Positions 10,030 to 22,735 of a DNA stretch of 64,000 nucleotides are shown here, one piece after another. The position numbers and the translations under genes were made by a program. Within the stretch, counting starts at the first letter, position 1. The number at the start of each line of letters is the position of its first letter. The DNA is from Dermanyssus gallinae (Eukaryota > Arthropoda > Arachnida > Mesostigmata > Dermanyssidae). The DNA is taken from positions 149,501-213,500 of the forward strand of contig QVRM01003920.1 in the NCBI GenBank assembly GCA_003439945.1, in the 5' to 3' direction. The notes under the pieces are model-generated. The model saw nothing but the letters and a program-made list of their open reading frames with translations, did not search any database and had not been told where the DNA came from.

Positions 10030-11640
10030 CAGTCGTTTAGACTTGCGTGGCTAACTCGCACTCATTATGCCTATTAAGCCAAGGCAGCAGGCGTCCCAGA
10101 TGGTACCCATTGGGCGTTAACCGTCCGGCCCGGGTTTCATATGCAGCACATTTCCCCCGTATTGGCAGTAGCCTTAACAGCCCTCGAATGGGCCACGACA
10201 GAATGACAATATGAATTCGTTGCCATCCAACCGATATCGTATGCCTTGCCTTTCTTACCACCGTTAAGTGGCCCCCGGAGAGTTACTATTGGGAGTTAGC
10301 ACCGACTGACCAACTTTCATTTTGGCGCGTGAAGGTCCCCGCAGCGCGCGGAAGTCGCGCACCAGCGGACCAACGCCGGAAAGAGAGTCATAGGTACTCC
10401 CGTACTTTAGCCAGCGGGGATGCACTGGCCTTCAGGTTCAAGTGCTCCCTAGTTAGCCTTGTTCCTAACCTCAAACCGGAACACAGACGAATGCTTTTGT
10501 GGTCAAGTAAAGTGCCGAGGTTTAAAGATGGCTCTCTTCTGGGCGACTGCGCGCAGGCTGGCACTGTTTGCCGTGGTTAGTACCACAGAAAGAAACCGCT
10601 GGTCATTTTTAAGTTGTACTGAATTTCTGCAAATGTGCGTTTGCCTAAGAGAGTTAACCTACAAGTTCCCTCGTTCTCCGAGGGACCTCGAATCTTGTAT
10701 CAGCAAGATCTTTAGCATCCTGAAAAGCCTGCACACCCGATGTGTCGTACAGTGCCCACTGATGCGTGTACCGACACAATGTGGCTTGCCATTTGCTTGA
10801 ATTTTGCTGAAGGTTTTTTTTGCAGAGGCCTGCAAATATTTACGACATCTTTGAGGCTCTCGCCTTCTGGCAGTTTCTGAGGCGCGCCTCGGTGTTGATC
10901 GCCTGCACCGAGTTCAGGGTGTCGCTGCTTGGTCTTGTAGTTTCACACTGGGTTATCGGAATCGCTTAATGTCCATGGGCGCTGCTTTGCCATCACCTTT
11001 ATAACGAGTTATGTGATCGCTTTCGCAGTAGCGCAATCGGTCACCACATGGGAGAAAAGCAACCACCTCGGTCGTGTTGCGTTTCTCCCATGTGGTAACC
11101 GCACTCAGTCGAGATAGATCCAGGAAATCCGGTGGCTTTTTCGGACCGGATATCGCCAGCCTTGAATTCCTCTGCCGCAACAAGCGCCAAAATACAAAAC
11201 AAGAAAATGTCCTCGCCCAAAAAGGAAAACATGGAGAGTACAGACTTCGGTATTGAACCTGGTGCTATTGAGTGGTAGTCGATGGCAAGCAAAATAGGTT
11301 TTCCCAAGTCCTCGTGCATACGCTTGCCAGTGAGATAGGTTTTCCCAAATCCTCCTGCACATGGTGGATAAGTCCATCTTCGTAGTGTTGTCGTTATTAA
11401 CATTTAAGACAAACGCTGCTCCGTCTGCGTATGCCGCCAATACCAACATCATGTCAGCTCGTTGGTGACAACTCCCCGTACGCTGGTTCACGTACTGGAA
11501 GATCGTGACCAATCGGTGACGCTGAAGCTTCATTCAGCTAGGTGGCAAAAAATCATTTTAGATAGCTGTTGCTAGAAATGTTCACCGTGCACGCTTGTCT
11601 AGGGTCTGGGCGGGATAAGACTCAGGGAGTTCTTATGTTG
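10030..11640. other. No recognised gene; hairpin and short repeats
   Basis: No conserved domain was recognised on either strand. There is a hairpin at 11044-11095 and a direct repeat AGGTTTTCCCAA(G/A)TCCTC(G/C)TGCA at about 11299 and 11338. Overlapping minus-strand frames at 11041-11403 and 11105-11533 are open, but they overlap in different frames and look like chance. Confidence 0.4.
11044..11095. repeat. Hairpin, 14-bp perfect stem
   Basis: CCACATGGGAGAAA (11044-11057) pairs perfectly with TTTCTCCCATGTGG (11082-11095). Inside the 24-nt loop, AGCAAC and GTTGC can extend the pairing. Role unknown. Confidence 0.8.
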
Positions 11641-13570
11641 GCTCGTGGGCTAAATAAGCGACGCAATTCGATTTGAAAATTTGTTGGTTCTACGGATATT
11701 GTCAGGTAGATATTTAGCCCGTAGTACCTATGCCAAAGAGCTTGCTGGCAGACAGACATGCAGACAGGCCGACCATGCGTGCCACTGCGCACCGAACGTA
11801 TTTGCAGGACCACGAGTTAATTAATAAAGAGTTAATGAAGGCTCGGGTCCGTGCTACCCAGGGCCCGTCTCGTCTCGGGCAGGGCAACTAAAGGGGTGAG
11901 GGAGGCAATGACGAAGACTGGTAAGGTACAGTCCGCGCGTAACGCTTGAGATGACGTCTGTGAACACACGCTCTAGGCTAGGTTTTCATTGCTTTATTCG
12001 CTACCGTTGCTGCTGCTGCTCGTGTTTTTCCGAGCTTGATGTCAGCAAAGCAAGTGGTAATAGCGAGTAGAAGGGAGGATTCGATTCTATGTTAGCTTTT
12101 ACAGCTTTCGATTTACGTGCCGTGTTCGTCCACGTTCAAACGTCCAAATTAAACACAACAACTGGCTGGCAGTGTGCCTGCAGTGACAAACGAGCTAAAT
12201 ATATCCTTACTCATTTGTTCACAGACGCCTGCTGTATTGCACAGCGGGAAAACTCAGCTGATCCACCAAGCCACAAAGTCTTGCCAAGCTCATCGCACTT
12301 TGCGCACTTTTTAGCAACACATCGCGCTAGATATACGTACTTCAATTACAGACATACTACAGCATTGGCCCTCACTTTTTGGCACTTTCAATCGAACGGT
12401 GTAGCGAGCCATCTCTCGGCGACTCCCAGGACCGTGGGGCATACGGAGTACATAAACAACTTTTTGCTTGGCGCATGCCATGACATAGATACTTCGTAGC
12501 GATTCACCGTCACGACTACACGTGCTATAGCATAAAACCATGCCAATATGGTTGCTTAACGCCATCTTTATTTGCAATAAAGGTATATTATATTCTATCA
12601 TCACTAACATGACGCTGTATCTGTTAGAGAAGCCAAAGTATGTATATGTCTGGACAGTTGATTTAATAAATCCATTTACATGGTGGATCTCGATTTGTGT
12701 GTATGTATCGAAAAATATAGACATATTTGATCACGAAAGTGAATTTGCATTAGTCTGCTCTATATCACGGTAGGTCTCTGCTCTGCGCAATTCCAGTATT
12801 TCCATGAAATAACTGGCAAAAAAGCAGCCATCACCCTGACTGTAATCTGCGGGCAAACCAGCGTCGGTAAACCCTTTGCCTGCACTCTACGTTGACCCGC
12901 TTAGCTGAACATATAAATATATTTTCTCAAGTTATTCAAGTTTCAAACGTGGTTTATTTAACAGAAAAAGTCACACTCAACAATATTTCAAAGAATGCTT
13001 TGAATATATATATATATATATAACAAGATTATTTATTGAATATACATACATTCACAATTGTCAGTCTTAGAAACAGCATTGACAACTGCACGCAGCGCAG
13101 CAGCAGCAGCAGCAGGCCTTGCGTCGAGGCCTTGCAGTGCGTGGCTCCCACACGGCTGGTGACCTGATACAAGATTGTTGATCAACTGACGATGCAAAAC
13201 CAGAGGAAGAGAGAAACGAATTGGAAGAGGAGGTGAGTGGAAGTAGTGCATTTGCACTTTGAATGTGAGTCGAACTCGAGCGGCACGATACCCAATCACC
13301 ACGCACACAGTGGAGTAACGGAGACAGGCCAAGCAGAGGCAAAGCTTTCTGCCACGGCTCTAACGCTGGTGCTCAATCAACAAGCACCTGTCGGTGGGGT
13401 CAACCAGTGCGTCCCTAGATCTCTCTGGTTCCAACAGCGTTACGTAGGCAAACCGCAACCCACAAGCAAAACAGAAAGCCCTGGCAAAGTGATGTTCTGG
13501 AAGCGCCGTAGCGCCTGGCAATGAACATCTTCTCTATTGACGATTGCGAATGATTCAGCGTCACGCCGTT
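11640..13570. repeat. Segmental direct duplication, copy B
   Basis: This is the downstream copy of 6063-7620, in the same orientation, with its start about 5.6 kb farther right. Shared blocks: GCTAAATAAGCGACGCA (11648), CGAACGTATTTGCAGG then GAGTTAATTA (11793-11822), GATTCGATTCTATGTT (12078), TCACTAACATGACGCT (12601) and GAAAGCCCTGGCAAAGTGATG (13471). It carries insertions relative to copy A, including a CAG/CTG tract (13098-13113) and an (AT)n tract (13004-13022). Confidence 0.75.
13004..13022. repeat. (AT)n microsatellite
   Basis: About 9 AT units inside copy B of the duplication. Confidence 0.9.
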
Positions 13571-13824
13571 AATAACGTCGTTATATTTTCTGAGCTATTA
13601 TCTCCACAACAACAACTAGTACTACTACTACAACTACTACCAGCGCTAATACTCATATTTGTACTAAAAGTAGTAAGCCACTTAAACGTTTATGCAAATT
13701 AAAGCGACAAACGTGTTGCAATTGTCAACCAGAAGACACTACCGACATTTAGATGCTAGGTAATATAATAGGAAAACTACACATTTTCCATTTGTAGGAT
13801 TTAGTAGGTTACTTAGTAACAATA

Positions 13825-13913
<89 letters not shown>

Positions 13914-15480
13914 TACTATTATTATTATCAACCCACAATTTCTTGAGCACGTTAAGCGGATTCGGTGAACCTCTTCGGGAGCAGCCAGCAACAAAAAAGG
14001 TGACAATCAGCTAATTTGCCCTAAGGCTTAAACCGGCCTTCCCATCAGATGAGCCTTACCTTGATCCGGGTGTGACGATTGCTGGAAAGACTGAACGACA
14101 GGTCTGTCGGGATGGCACTTGCCTGCATTGGTGTCGTAAATCCACTAACATCTGTCCTAGGAGCTAAACTGTCTCTCTCCTTCTGGGTCCCGCCCAATTA
14201 GAGCAGGATCTGTACAGTAACTATAGGTTGGCAACTTCATCGTTGTCAGCGTTCGTTTTTATCTCCATCCTTCTTGCTTTCTATGATTATGTATACTGTA
14301 TGTACTAAATAACGGCAATACAGACCAGACGAATAAGCTTGAACACAAGTTGCCTCAAGCAAGTATCGCTTAGTCTTTACGAATGCGTTGCCCCTTATGC
14401 TACTAAGCCAGAAGCCCTACACGAGCCAGCTAGGGCAATTAGGAGCTACAATAGCGCAACACTGCAACAAGGCATCGTAGATCGATTCCTACCCCAATTG
14501 AGGAGAAAGACATTGATAGGCATTCACAGGCAGATAGCGATAGAGAGATATATAGAATAAAAGTACAGTAATAACATTGATAATACGGGGTTTCGCAATG
14601 GTGCTACAAATAAAGCATAATAAAGCAAATGCATATCATATGCACATCAATGGCAATAACGGTAATTAAAATAAACACTATCGATGGAAGCCGTAGTAAA
14701 TAATCATTACTTTTGTGATATACAAACAATTTAAAGAGGACAAGGTCGCAACTAGCGACAATAGCATCGAGAAGGTAACGGTTAACTCAAATGCCAAAAT
14801 TAGCGTGTAATATAAGGGAAGTTTAAATAAAAAAAAACACGTTGTAATAACCAAATCGGTTAAAATTTGAATATGCCGCTTTGGGATAACATAGTGCGAT
14901 ATCTAGGGACCCGTCAAGTAGACACGGCAGTACGTGAGAGTATATCATCATTTTTTATGGTTCCCATTGCAAAATGCGAGGCGTTGTCAGATTCTCGACT
15001 GCGAAAGGTGATCAACCGGCCGGTTCCGAAGAAGCTCAGCAAATCAAAAAAGCGTCTGGGGCTAGAACTGCAGTACCATTTCCGGTTTCAAGAAGAGCCC
15101 GCTTTTTTTAGAGCAGATAATCCCCGGTGACAAAAATTGGCGTCATCACTTCCAGCTAGAGATCAAGCGAAACAGCATGTAATCGAACCATGACGTTTTC
15201 TCTCCTTAAATAATAAAAAGGCACTTTAACTCGGACACAGTGGAGGACTGGCTCTTGTCACAGCCGCAGGAATTCCGATCTGAAAATAGGGAATTTTTCG
15301 GCTCATAAAACACCTGAATAGTTGTGCTCAGGACCCTAGCGAGTACTTTTGAGAAAATACTTCGATTGTAATAACTACAGTGTCGGCTTGTACCTTTTTA
15401 TTTAAACCCACCTTATAGATGACGACTTCCACCACAAAAAGTAGCAACAAAACAACGATAGGAACAATCATCATCATAAT
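13571..15480. other. AT-rich DNA with a long (TAA)n tract, no recognised gene
   Basis: Holds an (AAT)n/(TAA)n tract of roughly 100 bp (about 13820-13915). A plus-strand frame at 14867-15130 (87 codons, ATG context AATATGCCG) is lysine/arginine-rich near its end but has no recognisable domain. I see nothing else. Confidence 0.4.
13820..13915. repeat. (TAA)n trinucleotide microsatellite
   Basis: Nearly perfect repeat of about 30 units. It gives long poly-Ile, poly-Asn or stop frames that are not genes. Confidence 0.95.
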
Positions 15481-15490
15481 TTATTTATTG

Positions 15491-15548
15491 CACTATAAGA
15501 TAGGAGCAATAGAACTCAAATGCTCCAATACTCAAATGTCTTATAGTG
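15491..15548. repeat. Two-tier hairpin
   Basis: CACTATAAGA (15491-15500) pairs with TCTTATAGTG (15539-15548). Inside it GGAGCA (15503-15508) pairs with TGCTCC (15521-15526). The string ACTCAAATG occurs twice in the loop region. Confidence 0.65.
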
Positions 15549-15559
15549 TTGCTTGCATG

Positions 15560-16985
15560 TACTTCTAGTCGACAGCAACGTACTAATAAAATTACTAACA
15601 GCAAGCATCACAACTGTTAGCGCTATTAGCAACAGGTACAGAACAATCATACTGACAGCAACAATATTGTAACGTTGTTGTGTTACGCTGGTCCGCTCGG
15701 GGGATGTAGACTCAGCCGGACAGGTACTGCAGCACGAGGAACTCAGGAACGAAGAATGACAAAGCGTAGCATATGGTCTAGTGCATGACCGAGCAACGAG
15801 TGTGTTTTAGCCAGGCTGCTCGGTCTATTTATTGACTCACAAGACACCGCGGCGTGCTGACACCCAAAAGAGTCTCAGAACCCGCTCTCAAATCGGTCGA
15901 AATTTACAGTGGTTTGTGTTTGTGTCGTATACGAATACAGGTTAATTTAGGTCTGAGTTAGATTGCCGATCATAGGTCGACCCTCTCCAGGTGTCGACCG
16001 ATGATCGTTTTGGACGGCGGATGTCGTTGGTGTTTCGGCGCGAAAGGCTGTGGTTGGTTGAGATATGTGTCGGTCGGTCAACGTTGGACGCTGTGGCCGC
16101 TGGTCGTGGTCCGTTGAAGTAGATTTGCGCCGTTATGCACATACGGTGTTGTGGGTGGCTGGTCTATTGTCGTACTGGCCAGAGGAAGTGAAACTTCGTC
16201 ACAATATGAACAAAAGCGTCAGATTGAAGACAGGCACAGCAACAAGTAGACATGGCCAATACAAACATAGTAACTCAAGCAAGTTGATTTCCACTGACTA
16301 TCTGCATTAATACTGCTACAGCAAACCGGTACTTCTAAGCCTAATTCTTTGTCTTCTTAGAAACTAAGAAGCCGGTGTGAGTATTAGTTATATTGTCGTT
16401 GCAATTATATTTTTAGAAAGGTAGAAGGAAAAGCTCCGGAGTTTGCATTCATGATTTAGTTAGATTACAAAGAATTCTAAGCATGACCTGGAGTGCAGGT
16501 GTATTACGGTCGCATTCTGGTATTTTCATCATCACCAACTATTTTATTGGCATGTTCTTTTAGAGGCACCCTGTCACAATTTATGTCAAAGTCATGTTTC
16601 ATTGAAAATGCCTATTGTTGTAGCACCTGCATTTGTGAAGTGTAACCACATAATTAGACACATGCACATAAACTTACATTCCACTTTTTTTTATTTGCCG
16701 TGTACCCATTGTATACCTATATCATAGGGTAATTTCATCTAGTATAATGTCAACAATTTACAGACTTAAAAACTGAGAACAATTGTTTTCTGCGTTTAGT
16801 TCCATGGTCAAGCGTCTTTCAAAAATGACGAGCAGGTATATCTAGAATCGCCTCTTATTCTCAAATCAGTTTGCGCCTTCTTATTATCTCGGTAAGCTTT
16901 CTCGTGAACTAGCTCTTGAAACACAACCTTAGATCACTAAGATACACTTACGTATTGCAAGCAGCCGTAACGTCTAAATTTACTG
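15560..16985. other. No recognised gene
   Basis: Mixed sequence without microsatellites longer than a few units. Frames at 15942-16142 (minus) and 16065-16310 (plus) overlap on opposite strands and show no domain. Confidence 0.4.
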
Positions 16986-16989
16986 GTGG

Positions 16990-17032
16990 CCTTGTTACCC
17001 CACGATAGAATCACTATCGTGGGGTAACAAGG
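16990..17032. repeat. Perfect 19-bp stem hairpin
   Basis: CCTTGTTACCCCACGATAG (16990-17008) is the exact reverse complement of 17014-17032, with a 5-nt loop AATCA. Perfection over 19 bp suggests a recent or selected inverted duplication. It is too short for a usual pre-miRNA. Confidence 0.9.
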
Positions 17033-17315
17033 ATAAGTGATAATAAGTGAGATGCTAAGCCGAAGTTTTGAAAAGGAATCAAGAGAAGCACGTCTTTCTA
17101 TATATGAGGGGACTTTTAAATTAGTCGGGGGAATTCATGTTGCTGCTGCCTGTTGCTATACCAAGTCACTTACTTAGGTTGGTCCGTTAGTTTGTTCGGT
17201 TGTTGCTGAAACTGTAAAAGGTAGATGGGAAATCACCTTAGCAAAAGAGACTCTTAGGACTTTACAGAACCTTAGCTCTCTAGAGGAGTATGTCAGCAAG
17301 CATACATACTGCGAG

Positions 17316-17339
17316 CCTATGCGGTGTGCACCGCATAGG
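17316..17339. repeat. Perfect 24-bp palindrome
   Basis: CCTATGCGGTG (17316-17326) and CACCGCATAGG (17329-17339) are exact reverse complements separated by TG. Confidence 0.85.
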
Positions 17340-17764
17340 AAACCGGTTGATCCGACATTACATCCCTTGAGCAGTCCTAAGTGTTTAGGCAGAGCAACAA
17401 GACACGCAGAACTCGGTGGCATTGTCAAAAGAGCTCTACGAAGAAATCTTTCTTGTCTAAACCAAAACGTCCTACTGGTGGTAATACAAAGCAACCTGAC
17501 AGTGTCTCAAAGTAAACATTTAGTCTAGAACTTTACAGTTTCATGTACTGCAGCATCGTCGTACCTGCGCGATACCTTAGTTGATATGAATGAGTCGTAG
17601 AACACTCTCTCGAGTCTGCACTCGAAGAGGCAAAAAAGTATCCCAAGCTGTTAAGGAACTATGACCCTGTGCGTATTTCAGCGTTAACGCCATGTTTCTA
17701 AGGCAAGCAATTAAGATTAGAGAGCAACCAGTAGTAAACTAGAAGTAAGTGCCTAAATTTGTAT

Positions 17765-18199
17765 CTATTGTGGATGACCCAGCCCTCTGTGAATTACCGC
17801 GATATCTGCCGCTATTAGAGTAAAACATTGACAGCGACGGGATAGTACATATTCATAACCCATACTGCTCAAGGGCTTGGCGAATAGCACTTGTTCGGTA
17901 AAAGCAGCAGTATCAAGCCTACAGTTCAAGTCTTCTACCAGAAAAGCTGATAAACCAGTTGGAATAATCGCAACGACGCGGCCAAGTATTCCTAAGATAT
18001 CCTGAATGGCGTCTCGGCTGTTATCACTGTACATTTCGATAAAGGATAAGAACCTCTTATGTCTTCTCTGCCATTTTTGGTAATGGCAGTTCCGCATTTT
18101 GGCGTGTTGCAATTTGGGCAACAGTACGTGCTGCTTCGTTACCGAATGTCGCGACGGCCTTAATAAGCATTGTTTTGTAGACATTGGCGAGAGGCTCAT
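17765..18199 (-). pseudogene. Probable non-LTR endonuclease (APE/EEP) fragment
   Basis: A 144-codon minus-strand frame. Its middle reads like an EEP endonuclease: FIEMYSDN at residues 53-60 (the xVYxPN strand), a helix, then IIPTGLSAFLVEDLNCRLD at 78-96, equivalent to the ILxGDLNxRxD core with the Gly of GDLN changed to Glu89. Neither the SDH nor the N-terminal Glu motif is seen, so it is a partial, probably dead copy. The first ~45 residues and the start codon are unsupported. Other EEP-fold proteins are possible, but the retroelement-rich context favours ORF2. Confidence 0.5.
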
Positions 18200-19400
18200 A
18201 TATAATCAAGCCTCCACCGCAAAGAACCTTAAATAATGCAATGTTGCTTGCCCTGCACTCTTCTTGTAGAACTGGGATTGAATAAACAGTCAGCTTGGCT
18301 CCCCCGGCATCATTAATAAGCCAGCCATGAAGCGAAGTTTTCAGAGAGAGGAGTTCGTTCTTTTTGAAGCCAGACTATCATCCGGCCCTAAATGAAAGAA
18401 AACCCTAACTCTACTTTCAGAGGTTTCTTTAACCTTTTTCTTGGCCTAATTTATTATTTCTGCCCCTGTTTTGTTATGCAGGGTATCACTCTGAGCTGCC
18501 GACTATTAGGTAGCTGCATCCGCAACGGGCCTCGGAGCTTCATTACTAAGCCTTACTCAGCTTACATTGCCGAAAAGTAAAGTCCTCTTCTTTGTCCTCT
18601 GTGAAAGCCCGCCGCGCTCTCAGAATTGGCGTGGGCGTCGTCTGCATCTCAAACCGAGACTGTAGGTCTTTGTGGTTGTGAAAGTGTGTCTTCTGTGGAG
18701 GTCAAGCGCAGCTCTCCTTCGATAAGGATGCTCCTTTGGAACACTATTGCGGCTACGGTGTCACTGACACGGCAGGGGGCACATCTGTGCCCATCAGGAT
18801 TCTACACTGTGCGTGTAGTCTGGCTAATAGGAGCTGCGCGTGAAAATAGTCGGATCAGCCGCCCACTGTACATCAGTTCAATGCACAAAATGTTGCACGC
18901 ACCTGATGCAATTAATCGGGATTTGCCTAGGGATTTGCCCGGTAACCTTGTCTGTGAGACCGTCTCGTGCTGCATTTGTCACTTGAAACGCGCTTGGTTG
19001 TTGAGGAAGTAATTTGATGCGTGCCACTTTTCCTTGTAACGCTTCTTGGCGGGCAATTCAGCGACTCGCTGGATCTTAACTGAAGAGTGGAATTATTCAC
19101 ATACTTAAATATTCGCCATTACCACCGATCGCATCACGGATTTCACTATTGAGTCTAAATGCTGCTACTCTGTATGTTCTACTAAGTGTACTACGATCAG
19201 CCGTTTTGGAGCGTGAAATAACCGTTTGTGTAAGTTCAAAAACTGTGTTTTCCAACGCAAAAATAAACTGTGGAACGTACCCAGAAAGTTCTAAAAACTA
19301 CAGTCAGTCGATTTTAGATCGCTACGCCCTGTCTGTCAAACGCTGCTATTTGTAGCCAGAGAAAATTTCAGCCTTATGCAGAGATGTGTCTGTGTGTATA
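18200..19400. other. No recognised gene
   Basis: A 128-codon plus frame at 18626-19012 has no domain I recognise and may be chance. The rest is featureless. Confidence 0.35.
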
Positions 19401-19409
19401 TTCTCATTC

Positions 19410-19410
<1 letters not shown>

Positions 19411-19449
<39 letters not shown>

Positions 19450-19515
19450 TATGGTAAGACAGGGAAACCTAAGCGAAATGATTGATATTTGTTTTAAAAT
19501 ATTAGAAATTAAATC

Positions 19516-19566
<51 letters not shown>
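19411..19566. repeat. Two (AT)n microsatellites 70 bp apart
   Basis: Tracts at 19411-19446 and about 19517-19565. The poly-Tyr-Ile frames across them are artefacts. Confidence 0.95.
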
Positions 19567-19573
<7 letters not shown>

Positions 19574-19599
19574 TACATATGTATATATATAACCAACTT

Positions 19600-20520
19600 G
19601 AAACTCAAGCATTCCATATCGCTGCGCAAAACAATCGTGCAAACAAAGACAGTTGCCTGGCAACGTATTGAAGTCGCGCTGCTCGTACTTTGGTAGTAGG
19701 AGATTGTCATTGCATGCCTCATGCCACAGTATGTGGTAGTGCGAGATGCAGGCGGAAAATGATTGGATGGAGAAGCTTTATCCTTGTACGCCAATATCTA
19801 CAGGCGGGCTATAGCCTCAACGGCCAGGGTCGGACCGTTGCGAGGAGAAATGAATAAGCAGGCTCACGGACGGCTGGGAGTCGGACGGAACTGGTCATCA
19901 TCTGCGCTGGTCGCTTCCATCGTTGGTTGTTACGCAGGCAGCTTTGTCGGCTCTTGTTTTTCGTTTTTCCTTTCGATCCGATTTACCTATCTCACGAGTC
20001 GGTCGCCTTGGTCGCCGGAAATTACACATCAGAACGCCACAGCGGTCGCGCGGTGAAGCTTTTCCGGCCAACCGCCTACCGACCGGCCGACCGATATAAT
20101 ATTCGGTGACAGGTCGGGCCTGCGAGAAATGCGAAGCCACAGACAAAAGGAACTTTCATCACATCTCATGTCTGAAAAGTGAGAAATATCGACGACAGCA
20201 GCAGCAGCAGCAACAAGGAGGAAAAGAAAAACGGGGATCGATAAGCGCATTCAACCCCGATGCCAGCGACAAGGTGAAAATGTCACTTCGTATGCGCAAT
20301 GCGGCCTAGCGCCAGACAGAGAGCGGGTGCCGGGTGAAGGTTAAACTGGAAATTCGAGTGCGCCCAAAAAGAACGCGACAAAAAGAAAAGGAGCACTTCC
20401 TTCCAATTATGCTTGGAGAAGCTTTTCGTATGAGCAACGAAAGCACAGAGTCTTCCATAACGGTATGTACGTATTTTAAGGTTTGCTACAACTCGGAAAC
20501 AAAATCACGTTTGCGGTAGT
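19600..20520. other. Moderately GC-rich segment, no recognised gene
   Basis: Contains a CAG/CAA tract (20197-20216) and dyad-rich CCGACCGGCCGACCG-type sequence near 20078-20092. Short frames are open on both strands. It may hold a host exon or promoter, but nothing is diagnostic. Confidence 0.35.
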
Positions 20521-20535
20521 CAACCAGTCAACGCC

Positions 20536-20699
20536 TTTTTTTTACTGCTGAAAACTCTCAGCACTAATATGGGAGATTACAGGAATCGTGATGTACATGC
20601 GTCATCACAGCCAGTGACTAGTGTGGGACTCACAAACCCACTAACACCCGCCTACCCCCCGCCCCCAGGAAACATTACCTGCTAGGCATTGCTTTGTAT
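20536..20699 (-). mobile_element. R1-clade-like solo 3' UTR, 14-bp target site duplication
   Basis: Read on the minus strand, this has TTAGTGGGTTTGTGAGTCC and CACACTAGTCAC, then CGCATGTACATCACG and an A tail (T run at 20536-20544 on plus). These match 42970-43054 closely. Flanks AACCAGTCAACGCC (20522-20535) and AACCAGTTAACGCC (20700-20713) form a 14-bp target duplication with one mismatch. It is a severely 5'-truncated insertion. The 14-bp length matches that known for R1 elements. Confidence 0.82.
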
Positions 20700-20713
20700 A
20701 ACCAGTTAACGCC

Positions 20714-21375
20714 TGAAGGAATCGATCATGCCGGCGGAAAATTCTGCATACTTTGAATGGCACCAGATGCAGCGAAGCTAGCGAACGGCGAATCCCCACA
20801 AAAGTCATAAAAAGTCGATATGTGGTTATGTCTTACGTTGGAGCTTTCACGTGCAGAACCGTAAAATTTTGCCATTACGATAAAAAAATACGCCTATGGA
20901 ATATCCTCAGGCAATAGCAAACTTAATGCCCACCGTTTTCGTACAAAAGTGATGATACTGCGTTACTTAGTTGCCGAGTAACTAAGCTGTTTCGACAGTC
21001 ATAGTTGTACTTTTTATGTTGAAGCTTTCACGCCCAGAACCGTCAAATATTTTCACCCCCTCCTTTCATCAGGAACAAATATATTCTTGCCGAGTTCTAC
21101 CGAGCCTCAAAATATGTACCTAACTTTCTCATACACTCTATGCAAATATGCAGGCCTCCCTTTGGATATGGCTCATTAATCTGTTTCTGGCAGCGTCTTA
21201 AAGTACATAATTCCATCATGCTTGGAGTGGCTCTACCGCAAACGCAGATTCTGCACAACTTAATTGGAGAAAAAAGGGAGAATAAATATATTTATAAATT
21301 TCATCATCACTCCTAAACACGACGTTTCCGCTCCCTCCTTCCATTGGGAAAACATATTTTCTTGCCAAGATCTAC

Positions 21376-21415
<40 letters not shown>

Positions 21416-22735
21416 AAGAGAGAAAGAGAACATATAACTCATACGCCGAAACACATATATATCGTACATGTATACTATACCGATCATATAGTACAAGAAT
21501 CTGCAATGAGTGGCGACGTTTGTGCACTTGTCTATAACAACATTTCTTATGAACTACATAACAAATTTTCAATTATCTTGCAGATATATTTTAAACTAAT
21601 AATTCATGGTAAATAAACCTGAAATAAATTATCTTCCAGACAAAGTACTTATATAAATAGTTAGGATAACAATGTACGGTCATAGGCTAAGGCTCTTCCT
21701 ATGCAGAATATGTGATCCGACTGACAACAGCCTTTCACTCAAACTGAGAAGCGTACGTAAAGACCCTCGGGGCGTTCAGCGGTTTGTTATTCTTTTTGTT
21801 CCTAGAACTACAGTTCGCTTTTCGTAAGAACTTCAATCCTTTGTAAAGAGGCCCCATACCCAATGCGGTCGGTAGACCACCAGAGGCCTTCTAATCTTCT
21901 GTCTAGACCTAACGGCTTTTTAATCTTCCGTCTGAGAAATAAAACGATCTTACTGACTACTAGCATATAGGACGTAACTTGCCCTAAATACATATTTTTG
22001 GTTAAACATGAAGTACAAATGTTGATTCATGTAGCGTTCTTTGAAGTGGTTAAACGTGCACCTACAACGATGAATTTACTCTCTATTTCATATCATAAAC
22101 TTAGTTATAGACTTAAAACTGACCCCGAACGGTAAGCGTCAAATGCTTAAATCCATTGCTTGCATACATGCGAACAGAGTTTCCAATCGCATGGCCATCG
22201 CAGCTTGTCAGTCTTCGACGAAGAATATACATGCTTCCTGCGGACCACCGTTGTCTATTTTTTATTGACGCGCTCTCCCCCTAGAAAGAACTCGTCTAAG
22301 GGGAGCGCTACAATCAGGGTGCTCTACAACTGGTACAGCAGCAGCGATAAGCCACAGTACGAAAACGAAGCTTCTGGCAGCGTCTCAGACTCAAAAAAGG
22401 GTTTTTTCTTACATTTTACCGTTTTAATGAAATGGCAAATTTCTCGGTGACCCGTCCACATCCCAGCATCTCGCTCAGGTTCGTACCGCAGTCGCAAGAG
22501 TGTGGTTAAAGTAAAACATTATATATGCCGTTTAGACTATTCATTCTATCGTAATTATCACGCACATTATTTTTTTAATGTTTAGCATGCTTGCAATTAA
22601 ACATTTACCTGTATTACTTGTGTAGATTAAGAACCTATATTTAAGTAAGCGCTTATGTAGCGCGATGTTGTGGAGGTACATTTACATCCGTTCCCCATAG
22701 CTAGTTAAACTATTACGAATTCCGCTTTTATGTTT
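20714..22735. other. AT-rich DNA, no recognised gene
   Basis: Apart from the (AT)n tract at 21377-21412 I see only unrelated short frames. The frame at 22160-22450 (96 codons, plus) has no domain. Confidence 0.4.
21377..21412. repeat. (AT)n microsatellite
   Basis: About 17 AT units. Confidence 0.95.

Noticed and set aside
13809..14006. Poly-isoleucine frame
   Set aside because: Encoded by the (TAA)n tract.
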